This document shows positions 1-5,961 of a stretch of 6,808 bases of DNA, one piece after another; the first letter of the stretch is position 1; each line of letters begins with the position of its first letter. Made by a program: the position numbers and the translations under genes. The stretch comes from an uncultured Clostridia bacterium (GTDB lineage: Bacteria; Bacillota; Clostridia; TANB77; CAG-508): the NCBI GenBank assembly GCA_934167435.1, contig CAKPKZ010000085.1, forward strand, positions 1-6,808. The letters are read 5' to 3'. Under the pieces are notes generated by a model. The model made no database searches. It saw nothing but the letters and a program-made list of their open reading frames with translations, and had not been told where the DNA came from.

Positions 1-2
1 AT

Positions 3-845
3 GCAATACAAGATGGAATAGAGGTTTTAAAAAATAGTTTTCCAGAATTTTCTTATAAAAATAATAATTTAAATTTAGAAAATGATACTAAAAAAGTCGA
101 ATATGATTTAGATATTGGAAAAGTTATAATAGATACTAATGAAAAAGAAGAAGCAGATATAAACAATTATGCTAATTCAATTAATAGTGGAATAATAGTA
201 TTAAAAGATAAAGTTATACTAAAAAATATTTCTACACTTGGAAGTAGTGTATATAAATACGAAGATTTTTTAAGCCAAGCAGGAATAAGGGAATTTTCTA
301 AACAGAGTTTAATAGAATATGTAAATAGCACAAAAATGATTAGAGTATATTTTAGTATATTTATAACTATTTTCATTTATAGTTTTGCTATATATTTTAT
401 TTCAATATTGTTTAATATTTTTATTATAAGCATATTTGGATATTTGACATCATTATTAACCAAAATAAAAATGAGATATGCAGCTATATTTAATCTATCA
501 GTATATGCAATGACATTATCAATAATAATGCAAATTATATATATAACAATAAATATGTTTATAGATTTTAATATAACATATTTTCAAGTTGCGTATATTT
601 CGGTTGCTTCAATATATTTAGTAGCAGCTATATTTATGATAAAATCTGACTTTATAAAAAAACAATTAGAACTTACTAAAATTATGGAAATACAAAAGAA
701 TATAAATAAAGAAAGTGACCAAGAGCAAAAAGAGGATAAACCAAAAGAAGATGAAAAAGAAAATAACCAAGAACAACCAAAAGATGAGGAAAACAACGAT
801 AAAAAAACAGATGGACCAGAAGAACCAGAAGGGTCACAAGCATAA
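3..845 (+). CDS. DUF1189-like integral membrane protein, 5' end missing
   Basis: The frame is open from the window edge to a TAA at 843-845, giving 280 visible codons. The ATG at 336 is internal (codon 112), because coherent protein sequence continues upstream of it. Residues 1-110 form a soluble, probably extracytoplasmic region with the DUF1189 pattern: a 'NSFPEFSYKNNNL' segment, a 'DLDIGKVIIDTN' strand and 'IIVLKDKVIL'. Hydrophobic helices follow at about 115-150, 158-190 and 198-217. The last 45 or so residues are a highly charged tail of Glu, Lys, Gln, Asp and Asn, expected in the cytoplasm. DUF1189 proteins are poorly characterised Firmicutes membrane proteins, some annotated as YvdJ-like, and I assign no function. 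The N-terminal membrane segment usual for the family should lie before the window. The gene ends 17 nt before ftsH and is probably co-transcribed with it. Family assignment is from pattern memory, not a profile search. Confidence 0.8.
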   Translation, partial: AIQDGIEVLKNSFPEFSYKNNNLNLENDTKKVEYDLDIGKVIIDTNEKEEADINNYANSINSGIIVLKDKVILKNISTLGSSVYKYEDFLSQAGIREFSKQSLIEYVNSTKMIRVYFSIFITIFIYSFAIYFISILFNIFIISIFGYLTSLLTKIKMRYAAIFNLSVYAMTLSIIMQIIYITINMFIDFNITYFQVAYISVASIYLVAAIFMIKSDFIKKQLELTKIMEIQKNINKESDQEQKEDKPKEDEKENNQEQPKDEENNDKKTDGPEEPEGSQA

Positions 846-862
846 ATAGAAAGGATGAAAAT

Positions 863-2653
863 ATGAGCAAAGATAATAGAAAACAAGCAAATAAAAAGAA
901 AATAACTTTAGTAACATTAATAATTGCTATTTTAATCATAGCATCTATTTTTATAGTTTATTTAATAAAAAATAATAACAAAGATGATGAGACTACATTA
1001 GCATATACTGATTTAATAAAAGAAATATCCTATGGGAATATTGAAAAAATTGAAATGACAGTAGGTAGTACAAGCGTAAAAGTAAAAGTAAAAAATGAAG
1101 AAAAAGAAAAAAAATCAATTGTGCCAAACACAGAAAGTTTTATGGGATTAGTTCAACAAAAAGTTGCAGAGGGAAATGAAATAGAATTAATTCAAAATCC
1201 AAAAAGTGTTATTAGTCAAATAATGGCTACAATAGTGTCAATGCTTCCTACTATTATAATGTTAGCTTTATTTATAATGATATTTAAAATGCAAGGATTA
1301 GGAGAAAAAGGTCAAGTATATGATGACACAGAAAGAAAAACTAAGATAAAATTTGACGATGTTGCAGGATTAGAAGAAGAAAAAGAAGAATTAATAGAAA
1401 TAGTAGATTTTTTAAAAACACCAGAAAAATTTGCAAAAATGGGAGCAAAAATTCCTAAAGGAGTTCTTTTATATGGAAAACCAGGAACAGGAAAAACATT
1501 AATTGCAAAAGCAATAGCAGGAGAAGCAAATGTTCCTTTTATATCAATGAGTGGATCAGAATTTATAGAAATGTTTGCAGGGCTTGGAGCATCTAGAGTT
1601 AGAAAGTTATTTGATAAAGCAAGAAAATTGTCACCATGTATAGTATTTATAGATGAAATAGATGCAATTGGTTCAAGAAGAACTTCAAATAGTGGCGCAG
1701 AAACAGAAAATAACCAAACATTAAATCAGCTATTGGTTGAAATGGATGGATTTAGTTCAGAAGAAACAATAATAGTTTTAGCTGCAACAAACAGACCAGA
1801 AATGCTAGATAAAGCACTTTTAAGACCTGGAAGATTTGACAGACAAATAACAATACCAGCACCAGATTTAAAAGGAAGATTAGAAATATTAAAAATTCAT
1901 AGTAAAGATAAGAAAATATCAGAAGATGTTAATTTAGAAAGCATTGCAGAAGATACAGCAGGATTTACAGGTGCAGAGCTTTCAAACATATTAAACGAAG
2001 CTGCAATAATTGCAACAAAAAATAAACATGATGATATAGAAAAAATAGATATAGAAGAAGCTGTAAAGAAAGTAACTGTTGGATTAGAAAAGAAAACAAG
2101 AAAATACTCAGAAAAAGATAAAAAATTAACAGCATACCATGAAGCAGGACATGCTGTTGTAAGCAAATACTTGCAAACACAAACAGATGTAAAAGAAATT
2201 TCAATAATACCTAGAGGAGTAGCTGGTGGGTATACAATGTATAAATCAGATGATGATAAATATTATATATCTAAAACAGAAATGCAAGAAAAGTTAATAG
2301 CTCTTTTGGGTGGTAGAGCAGCAGAAAAGTTAGTGTTAGATGATATTTCAACAGGAGCAAGCAATGATATAGAAGTAGCAACAAAAATTGCAAGAGATAT
2401 GGTAACAAAATATGGTATGAGTGACACATTAGGACCAATTGATTTTCAAGGAAAAGAACCATATGAAATGCAAATGTTTGGAGAAAATATTGGGGACAAA
2501 ATTGGACAAGAAGTAAAAAAACTAATAGATACAGCATATAATGATGCTATAAGTTTATTAAATGAACATAGAGATAAGTTAGATTTAATTGCAAATGCAT
2601 TGTTAGAAAAAGAAAAAATAAATGAAGAAGATTTTAAAAGATTTTTTAATTAA
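863..2653 (+). CDS. ftsH: ATP-dependent zinc metalloprotease FtsH
   Basis: This 596-residue protein is a membrane-anchored AAA+ protease that extracts and degrades misfolded membrane proteins and selected soluble regulators as a hexamer. TM1 spans about 14-35, followed by a small extracytoplasmic domain (36-115) and TM2 (about 117-141). The AAA+ module has Walker A GKPGTGKT (205-212), an MFAG pore loop (237-240), Walker B with Asp264-Glu265, and a second region of homology with arginine fingers Arg321 and Arg324. The peptidase site is HEAGH (426-430), and Asp502 in GASNDI is the probable third zinc ligand. Length is slightly below the usual 600-650. Walker A has Lys where GPPGTGKT is typical, the pore loop has Ala where MFVG is typical, and the linker after Phe539-Gly540 seems about ten residues shorter than usual. 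The catalytic set is complete, so activity is expected. The start is chosen because AAGGA at 851-855 lies 7 nt upstream of the ATG. The ATG at 855 is followed almost at once by a stop. Confidence 0.97.
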   Translation: MSKDNRKQANKKKITLVTLIIAILIIASIFIVYLIKNNNKDDETTLAYTDLIKEISYGNIEKIEMTVGSTSVKVKVKNEEKEKKSIVPNTESFMGLVQQKVAEGNEIELIQNPKSVISQIMATIVSMLPTIIMLALFIMIFKMQGLGEKGQVYDDTERKTKIKFDDVAGLEEEKEELIEIVDFLKTPEKFAKMGAKIPKGVLLYGKPGTGKTLIAKAIAGEANVPFISMSGSEFIEMFAGLGASRVRKLFDKARKLSPCIVFIDEIDAIGSRRTSNSGAETENNQTLNQLLVEMDGFSSEETIIVLAATNRPEMLDKALLRPGRFDRQITIPAPDLKGRLEILKIHSKDKKISEDVNLESIAEDTAGFTGAELSNILNEAAIIATKNKHDDIEKIDIEEAVKKVTVGLEKKTRKYSEKDKKLTAYHEAGHAVVSKYLQTQTDVKEISIIPRGVAGGYTMYKSDDDKYYISKTEMQEKLIALLGGRAAEKLVLDDISTGASNDIEVATKIARDMVTKYGMSDTLGPIDFQGKEPYEMQMFGENIGDKIGQEVKKLIDTAYNDAISLLNEHRDKLDLIANALLEKEKINEEDFKRFFN

Positions 2654-2680
2654 AAGCAAGATTAATTTCTTGCTTTTTTA
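2652..2680 (+). terminator. Intrinsic terminator after ftsH
   Basis: A perfect 10-bp stem pairs AAAAGCAAGA (2652-2661) with TCTTGCTTTT (2668-2677) around a 6-nt loop, and the right arm runs into a T tract ending at 2679. The hairpin overlaps the ftsH stop codon. It should end the DUF1189-ftsH transcript, and its right arm also supplies the predicted -35 box of the next operon. Confidence 0.85.
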
Positions 2681-2698
2681 TTATGCTTATAGTAGAAT
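2670..2698 (+). promoter_or_regulatory. Predicted sigma-A promoter of the transketolase operon
   Basis: A TTGCTT -35 box (2670-2675) and a TAGAAT -10 box (2693-2698) are separated by exactly 17 bp. A start site near 2705 would leave a leader of about 28 nt before the TTG start at 2733. The -35 box lies inside the 3' arm of the ftsH terminator. This is inferred from consensus matching only, and AT-rich DNA gives chance matches easily. A promoter is nevertheless expected here because a terminator precedes the gene. Confidence 0.5.
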
Positions 2699-2715
2699 AA
2701 AAATGTTACAAAGAG

Positions 2716-2726
2716 AAAGGTGTGAG
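2716..2726 (+). promoter_or_regulatory. Ribosome binding site supporting the TTG start of transketolase N
   Basis: AAAGGTG at 2716-2722, inside AGAAAGGTGTGAG, resembles the anti-Shine-Dalgarno complement AGAAAGGAGGTG and sits 10 nt before the in-frame TTG at 2733. The only in-frame ATG nearby (2703) has no such site and lies at the predicted transcription start. This site therefore decides the start. Confidence 0.65.
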
Positions 2727-2732
2727 TTAAAT

Positions 2733-3555
2733 TTGGAGAATGAAGAGTTACAAAAATTATCTAATATAGCAAAAAAAGTTAGAAGAGGTATTATAGAGCA
2801 AGTATATAAAGCACAATCTGGTCATCCAGGAGGTTCATTATCAATTGCAGATATCTTAACAGTTTTATATTTTAAAGAAATGAACATAGATGAAAAAAAT
2901 CCTAAGTGGGAAGAAAGAGATAGATTAATATTATCAAAAGGTCATTGTTCACCGGCTTTATATAGTTGTTTAGCAAACAGAGGATTTTTTGAAAAAGAAA
3001 AATTACAAACTTTTAGAAATATAGAAAGTAAATTACAAGGACATCCAGATATGAACAAAGTGCCAGGAGTAGATATGACATCAGGTTCATTAGGCCAACG
3101 GACTATCTTGCGCAAATGGAATGGCTATTAGTGGAAAAATGGATAAAAAAGATTATAGAGTATATTGTATTTTAGGAGATGGAGAAATAGAAGAAGGCCA
3201 AGTATGGGAAGCCGCAATGGCATCAAATAAATACAAATTAGATAATTTATGTGTAATAGTTGATAACAACAATTTACAAATAGATGGAACAATAGAAGAA
3301 GTTATGAGTTCATATCCAATAGATTCAAAATTTAAAAGTTTTGGATTTGAAGTAATTAATATAGATGGAAACGATATAGAAGAAATAATTAAAGCTTTTG
3401 AGGTTGCTAAAAATGTGAAAGGAAAACCTACATGCATTATTGCAAAAACAATAAAAGGAAAAGGTGTATCATTTATGGAAAACCAAGTTGGATGGCATGG
3501 AAAAGCTCCAAATGAAGAACAATATAAAAAAGCAATGGAAGAATTGAGGGATTAA
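2733..3555 (+). pseudogene. Transketolase N-terminal subunit, broken by a +1 frameshift
   Basis: With its partner subunit this protein forms a two-chain transketolase that moves two-carbon ketol units between pentose phosphate pathway sugars using thiamine diphosphate (ThDP) and a divalent metal. From the TTG start, with one base skipped near 3099, the product is 273 residues, the usual size. Motifs include SGHPGG (29-34), LSKGH (67-71), QGHPD (102-106), the SLGQGLS-type segment (119-125), and the ThDP/metal motif GDG (148-150) with Asn178-Asn180. As written, the frame runs through Gln122, then ten unrelated residues, and stops at the TAG at 3129-3131. The family sequence resumes at 3100 in the next frame (GLSCANGMAISGK) and runs to the TAA at 3555. 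The unrepaired 132-residue product lacks the GDG motif and should be inactive. The extra base is not in a homopolymer. Whether this is true decay or a consensus error cannot be told from the window. The gene ends 4 nt before rdgB. Confidence 0.88.
3099..3099 (+). other. Single-base insertion causing the transketolase frameshift
   Basis: The reading TTA-GGC-CAA-C-GGA-CTA-TCT restores the conserved SLGQGLS-like segment if C3099 is skipped. With the base kept, the next codon is CGG, an arginine codon otherwise unused by the gene models here, followed by TIL and then a stop at 3129. The exact base is uncertain by a position or two. Family sequence on both sides shows that one extra base is present between about 3096 and 3100. 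Confidence 0.85.
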
Positions 3556-3559
3556 TAAA

Positions 3560-4162
3560 ATGAAAATAATATATGGAACAAGCAATTCTAAAAAAATAGA
3601 ACAAGTAAAAAACTTTTTTAAAACACAAAATGTGAATTTAGAAATATTGTCATTAAAAGACATTGGATTTAATGAAGAAATAGAGGAAAATGGAGAAACA
3701 GTAGAAGAAAATTCAATGATAAAAGCTAAAGCTATAAAAGAATATTGCAATAAAAATAATATAAATGAAATAATAGTTACAGACGATACTGGACTTATGA
3801 TAGATGCATTAAATGGTGCACCAGGGGTACATACTGCAAGATATGCAGGAGACCATGCACCACAAGAAGTTGCCATAAATAAACTTTTAAACGAAATGAA
3901 AGATGTAGAAGATAGCAAAAGAACTGCTCATTTTGAATGTGTTTTAACAGCAGTTCTTACAAGTGGAAAATATATAGTAGAAAAAGGTATTACTGAAGGT
4001 AAAATTGCAACAAAACCAGGAACGATGGGAAAATTAACATTTGGACCAATATTTATACCAAATGGACATGATGTGGTTATGAATGAATTAAAAGATGAAG
4101 AACTAGGTCATACACATAGAGAGTTAGCTTTTTTAAAGTTATTAGAAGATTTAAATAAATAG
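3560..4162 (+). CDS. RdgB/HAM1-family non-canonical purine NTP pyrophosphatase, divergent
   Basis: Canonical members hydrolyse ITP, dITP and XTP to the monophosphate plus pyrophosphate in the cytoplasm, keeping deaminated purines out of DNA and RNA. The 200-residue length is normal. The N-terminal TSNSKK (7-12) matches the T-x-N-x-x-K phosphate-binding motif. TDDTGL (74-79) with Asp76 matches the catalytic ADDSGL segment, and ALNGAPGVHTARYAG (83-97) is a family hallmark. The C-terminal half departs from the family. The usual GFGYDP nucleobase loop reads GKLTFGP (157-163), so the Phe and Asp positions become Leu159 and Gly162. In the final motif His186-Arg187 remain, but the Lys normally five residues before that His is Glu181. 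Substrate preference may therefore differ from ITP/XTP, so I give no gene symbol. GAGGG at 3546-3550, inside the end of the upstream gene, is the ribosome binding site, 9 nt before the ATG. The stop codon touches the next gene's Shine-Dalgarno sequence. Confidence 0.88.
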   Translation: MKIIYGTSNSKKIEQVKNFFKTQNVNLEILSLKDIGFNEEIEENGETVEENSMIKAKAIKEYCNKNNINEIIVTDDTGLMIDALNGAPGVHTARYAGDHAPQEVAINKLLNEMKDVEDSKRTAHFECVLTAVLTSGKYIVEKGITEGKIATKPGTMGKLTFGPIFIPNGHDVVMNELKDEELGHTHRELAFLKLLEDLNK

Positions 4163-4177
4163 GAGAGAAGTGATTTT

Positions 4178-5101
4178 ATGAACATATATAAAAAAGTAGC
4201 TACTAGAAAAAGTTATGGAGAAGCTTTACTACAATTAGGAAAAGAAAATCAAAATGTAGTTGTATTAGATGCAGACTTAGCAGGTGCAACAAAAACAGAT
4301 ATGTTTGCAAAACAATTTCCAAATAGATTTTTTGATATGGGAATTGCAGAAGCAAATATGATGGCAACAGCAGCAGGTTTTGCAACTTGTGGTAAAATAC
4401 CATATGCAAGTACATTTGCAGTATTTGCAGCAGGAAGAGCATATGACCAAATTAGAAATAGCATATGCTATCCGAATTTAAATGTAAAAATATGTGCTAC
4501 ACACTGTGGCGTTACAGTAGGAGAAGATGGAGCAACTCATCAAATGATAGAAGATTTATCATTAATGAGAACATTACCCAATATGACTGTAATGTCAACA
4601 TCAGATGATACTCAAACAAAATGGGCTGTTAAAGAAATTTCTAAAATACAAGGACCTGTATATTTAAGACTTGCACGTTTAGCAACACCTTTAATTTATG
4701 ATGAAAACCAGAAATTTGAAATAGGTAAAATGGTACAAATTGGGGAAGGAACAGACGCAAGTATTTTTGCTACAGGAGTGACAGTTTCAGAGGCAATAAA
4801 AGCACAAGAAGAATTAAAAAAAGAAGGAATAAATATTAGAGTAATAGATGTTCATACAATAAAACCAATAGATCAACAAATGATTATAAAATGTGCAAAA
4901 GAAACAAAAAAATTAATATCTATAGAAGACCATAATATAATTGGAGGACTTGGAAGCGCAATTTCGGAAGTTCTTACTGAACAATATCCTACAAAATTAA
5001 CAAGACTTGGAATAAAAGATACATTTGGAAAATCTGGAAAGGCAGAAGAGTTAATGAAATATTTTGGAATAACTAAAGATGACATAAAAAAAGAATTGTA
5101 A
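4178..5101 (+). CDS. Transketolase C-terminal subunit
   Basis: This 307-residue protein carries the pyrimidine-binding and C-terminal domains of a split transketolase and pairs with the subunit encoded at 2733-3555 to build the thiamine-diphosphate site at their interface. The pyrimidine domain covers about 1-170. Glu58 in GIAEANM is the catalytic glutamate that activates the cofactor, and Phe80 in ASTFAVF should stack on the aminopyrimidine ring. The conserved GVTVGEDGATHQ stretch (111-122) includes His121. The transketolase C-terminal domain covers about 185-300, with DVHTIKP (224-230) and IEDHNIIGGLG (249-259). Length is normal for the stand-alone subunit, and no key residue looks lost. 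The ATG is preceded by AGGAGAG (4161-4167) with a 10-nt gap, and the gap from the rdgB stop is only 15 nt, so it is in the same operon. DXS-like or pyruvate-dehydrogenase E1-beta-like relatives share the fold, but the upstream N-subunit and the motifs favour transketolase. Confidence 0.93.
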   Translation: MNIYKKVATRKSYGEALLQLGKENQNVVVLDADLAGATKTDMFAKQFPNRFFDMGIAEANMMATAAGFATCGKIPYASTFAVFAAGRAYDQIRNSICYPNLNVKICATHCGVTVGEDGATHQMIEDLSLMRTLPNMTVMSTSDDTQTKWAVKEISKIQGPVYLRLARLATPLIYDENQKFEIGKMVQIGEGTDASIFATGVTVSEAIKAQEELKKEGINIRVIDVHTIKPIDQQMIIKCAKETKKLISIEDHNIIGGLGSAISEVLTEQYPTKLTRLGIKDTFGKSGKAEELMKYFGITKDDIKKEL

Positions 5102-5140
5102 ATTTTGTGTGAAAAATACAATATAAAGAAAAACAAAGTA

Positions 5141-5187
5141 AAATGATAGAAAATGTAAAAAAACCAACATTTTCTATCGTTTTTTTG
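5141..5187 (+). terminator. Strong intrinsic terminator after the transketolase operon
   Basis: A perfect 12-bp stem pairs GATAGAAAATGT (5145-5156) with ACATTTTCTATC (5167-5178), extended outward by a T-G wobble and three A-T pairs. The loop is 10 nt and A-rich, and the right arm runs into seven Ts (5180-5186). It sits 40 nt after the transketolase C stop and separates this operon from ftsEX. Confidence 0.9.
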
Positions 5188-5192
5188 TATTA

Positions 5193-5216
5193 AAAGTATT
5201 GCAAAAAAAATACTTT
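5193..5216 (+). repeat. Inverted repeat upstream of ftsE, overlapping the predicted -35 box
   Basis: AAAGTATT (5193-5200) is the exact reverse complement of AATACTTT (5209-5216), with an 8-nt GCAAAAAA spacer. It lies just after the terminator and covers the predicted ftsE -35 box, so it could be an operator. It might also be a second weak hairpin or a chance palindrome in AT-rich DNA. Confidence 0.4.
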
Positions 5217-5227
5217 ATTGATATTAT
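5199..5227 (+). promoter_or_regulatory. Predicted sigma-A promoter of ftsEX
   Basis: TTGCAA (5199-5204) and TATTAT (5222-5227) are separated by 17 bp, placing a start site near 5234, about 40 nt before the ftsE ATG. A weaker alternative uses TTGATA (5218-5223) as the -35 box with an AATATT -10 box near 5241. A promoter is expected because a strong terminator lies immediately upstream. Confidence 0.5.
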
Positions 5228-5260
5228 TAAATAGAGTAAAAATATTGTAATTGAAATATC

Positions 5261-5266
5261 AAGGAG
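5261..5266 (+). promoter_or_regulatory. Ribosome binding site that sets the ftsE start
   Basis: AAGGAG lies 8 nt before the ATG at 5275. It falls inside the eight codons that a TTG start at 5251 would add, so the ATG is the true start. Confidence 0.8.
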
Positions 5267-5274
5267 AAATAAAT

Positions 5275-5961
5275 ATGATAGAATTTAGAAATGTATCAAA
5301 AACATATGATACAGGAACAAAAGCAGTAAAAAATGCTAATTTTATAATAGAAAAAGGAGAATTTGCATTTTTAGTAGGTTCTTCAGGAAGTGGAAAATCT
5401 ACACTTATAAAATTAATATTAAAAGAAGAGGAACCAACATCTGGAAATATAATTATAAACGGAAAAGATACAACTTTTTTAAAACAAAGTAGAGTACCAT
5501 ACTTAAGAAGAAGTATGGGAGTTGTATTTCAAGACTTTAGACTTTTACCAGATAAGACAGTATATGACAATGTAGCATATGCAATGTATATTGTAAGAGC
5601 AACACCACGCCATATAAGAAGACAAGTACCAATGATACTTTCACTAGTTGGTTTAAGTGGAAAAGCTAAAATGTATCCAAATGAATTATCAGGAGGAGAA
5701 CAACAAAGAGTAGCTTTAGCAAGAGCACTAGTAAACAACCCTTCAATGCTTATTGCAGACGAACCAACAGGAAACTTAGACCCAGATACAGCATGGGAAA
5801 TAATGGGACTTTTAAATGAAATAAATATGAGAGGAACTACAGTAGTAGTTGCAACACATGCTAAAGATATAGTAGATAAAATGAAAAAAAGAGTTATACA
5901 TATAGACAAAGGCGATATAGTAAGAGATGATAAAAAAGGTGGGTATGATTGTGAAATATAA
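5275..5961 (+). CDS. ftsE: Cell division ATP-binding protein FtsE
   Basis: This 228-residue ABC ATPase is the usual family length. With FtsX it forms a type VII-like (mechanotransmitting) ABC complex that uses ATP to switch on peptidoglycan hydrolases outside the membrane rather than to move a substrate; CwlO in Bacillus and PcsB in pneumococcus are the known targets. Visible motifs in order are the A-loop Tyr11, Walker A GSSGSGKST (35-43, Lys41), Q-loop Gln86 in VVFQDFRLLPDKTVYDNVA, signature LSGGEQQR (138-145), Walker B ending Asp162-Glu163, the PTGNLD D-loop (164-169) and H-loop His195. The FQDFRLLPDKTVYDN block and the VIHIDKGDIVRD end are strongly FtsE-like and set it apart from LolD or MacB ATPases. 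Translation starts at the ATG after AAGGAG, not at the upstream in-frame TTG. The last 11 nt overlap ftsX, consistent with coupled synthesis. A predicted promoter and a terminator lie directly upstream, so ftsEX seems to be its own transcription unit. Confidence 0.96.
   Translation: MIEFRNVSKTYDTGTKAVKNANFIIEKGEFAFLVGSSGSGKSTLIKLILKEEEPTSGNIIINGKDTTFLKQSRVPYLRRSMGVVFQDFRLLPDKTVYDNVAYAMYIVRATPRHIRRQVPMILSLVGLSGKAKMYPNELSGGEQQRVALARALVNNPSMLIADEPTGNLDPDTAWEIMGLLNEINMRGTTVVVATHAKDIVDKMKKRVIHIDKGDIVRDDKKGGYDCEI
5938..5943 (+). promoter_or_regulatory. Ribosome binding site favouring the GTG start of ftsX
   Basis: AAAGGTGGG ends at 5943. It is 7 nt from the in-frame GTG at 5951 but only 1 nt from the in-frame ATG at 5945, which is too close for normal initiation. 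The GTG start also gives the family-like N terminus MKYNILGYLI. Confidence 0.6.

Noticed and set aside
2622..2732. Longer transketolase N starts at the ATG at 2622 or 2703
   Set aside because: The first lies inside ftsH and reads through its terminator. The second has no ribosome binding site and sits at the predicted transcription start.
3093..3105. A programmed +1 frameshift site in the transketolase gene
   Set aside because: There is no known slippery motif, no upstream Shine-Dalgarno-like stimulator at the right distance and no obvious downstream structure. A rare CGG codon alone is not enough, so an error or mutation is simpler.
3108..3115. Perfect 8-bp palindrome TTGCGCAA next to the frameshift
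   Set aside because: It encodes conserved residues in the repaired frame and is short enough to occur by chance. There is no sign of an insertion footprint or target duplication.
3121..3555. A separate gene starting at the ATG at 3121
   Set aside because: The same frame continues upstream to 3100 with conserved transketolase sequence, and no ribosome binding site precedes 3121. It is the downstream part of the frameshifted gene.
5251..5274. TTG start for ftsE eight codons upstream
   Set aside because: The strong AAGGAG site would lie within the coding sequence, and the ATG at 5275 gives the standard FtsE N terminus.
167..5909. Many open frames on the minus strand
   Set aside because: They lie opposite well-supported + strand genes, have low-complexity Leu/Phe/Ser-rich translations typical of reversed AT-rich coding DNA, and show no family motifs.
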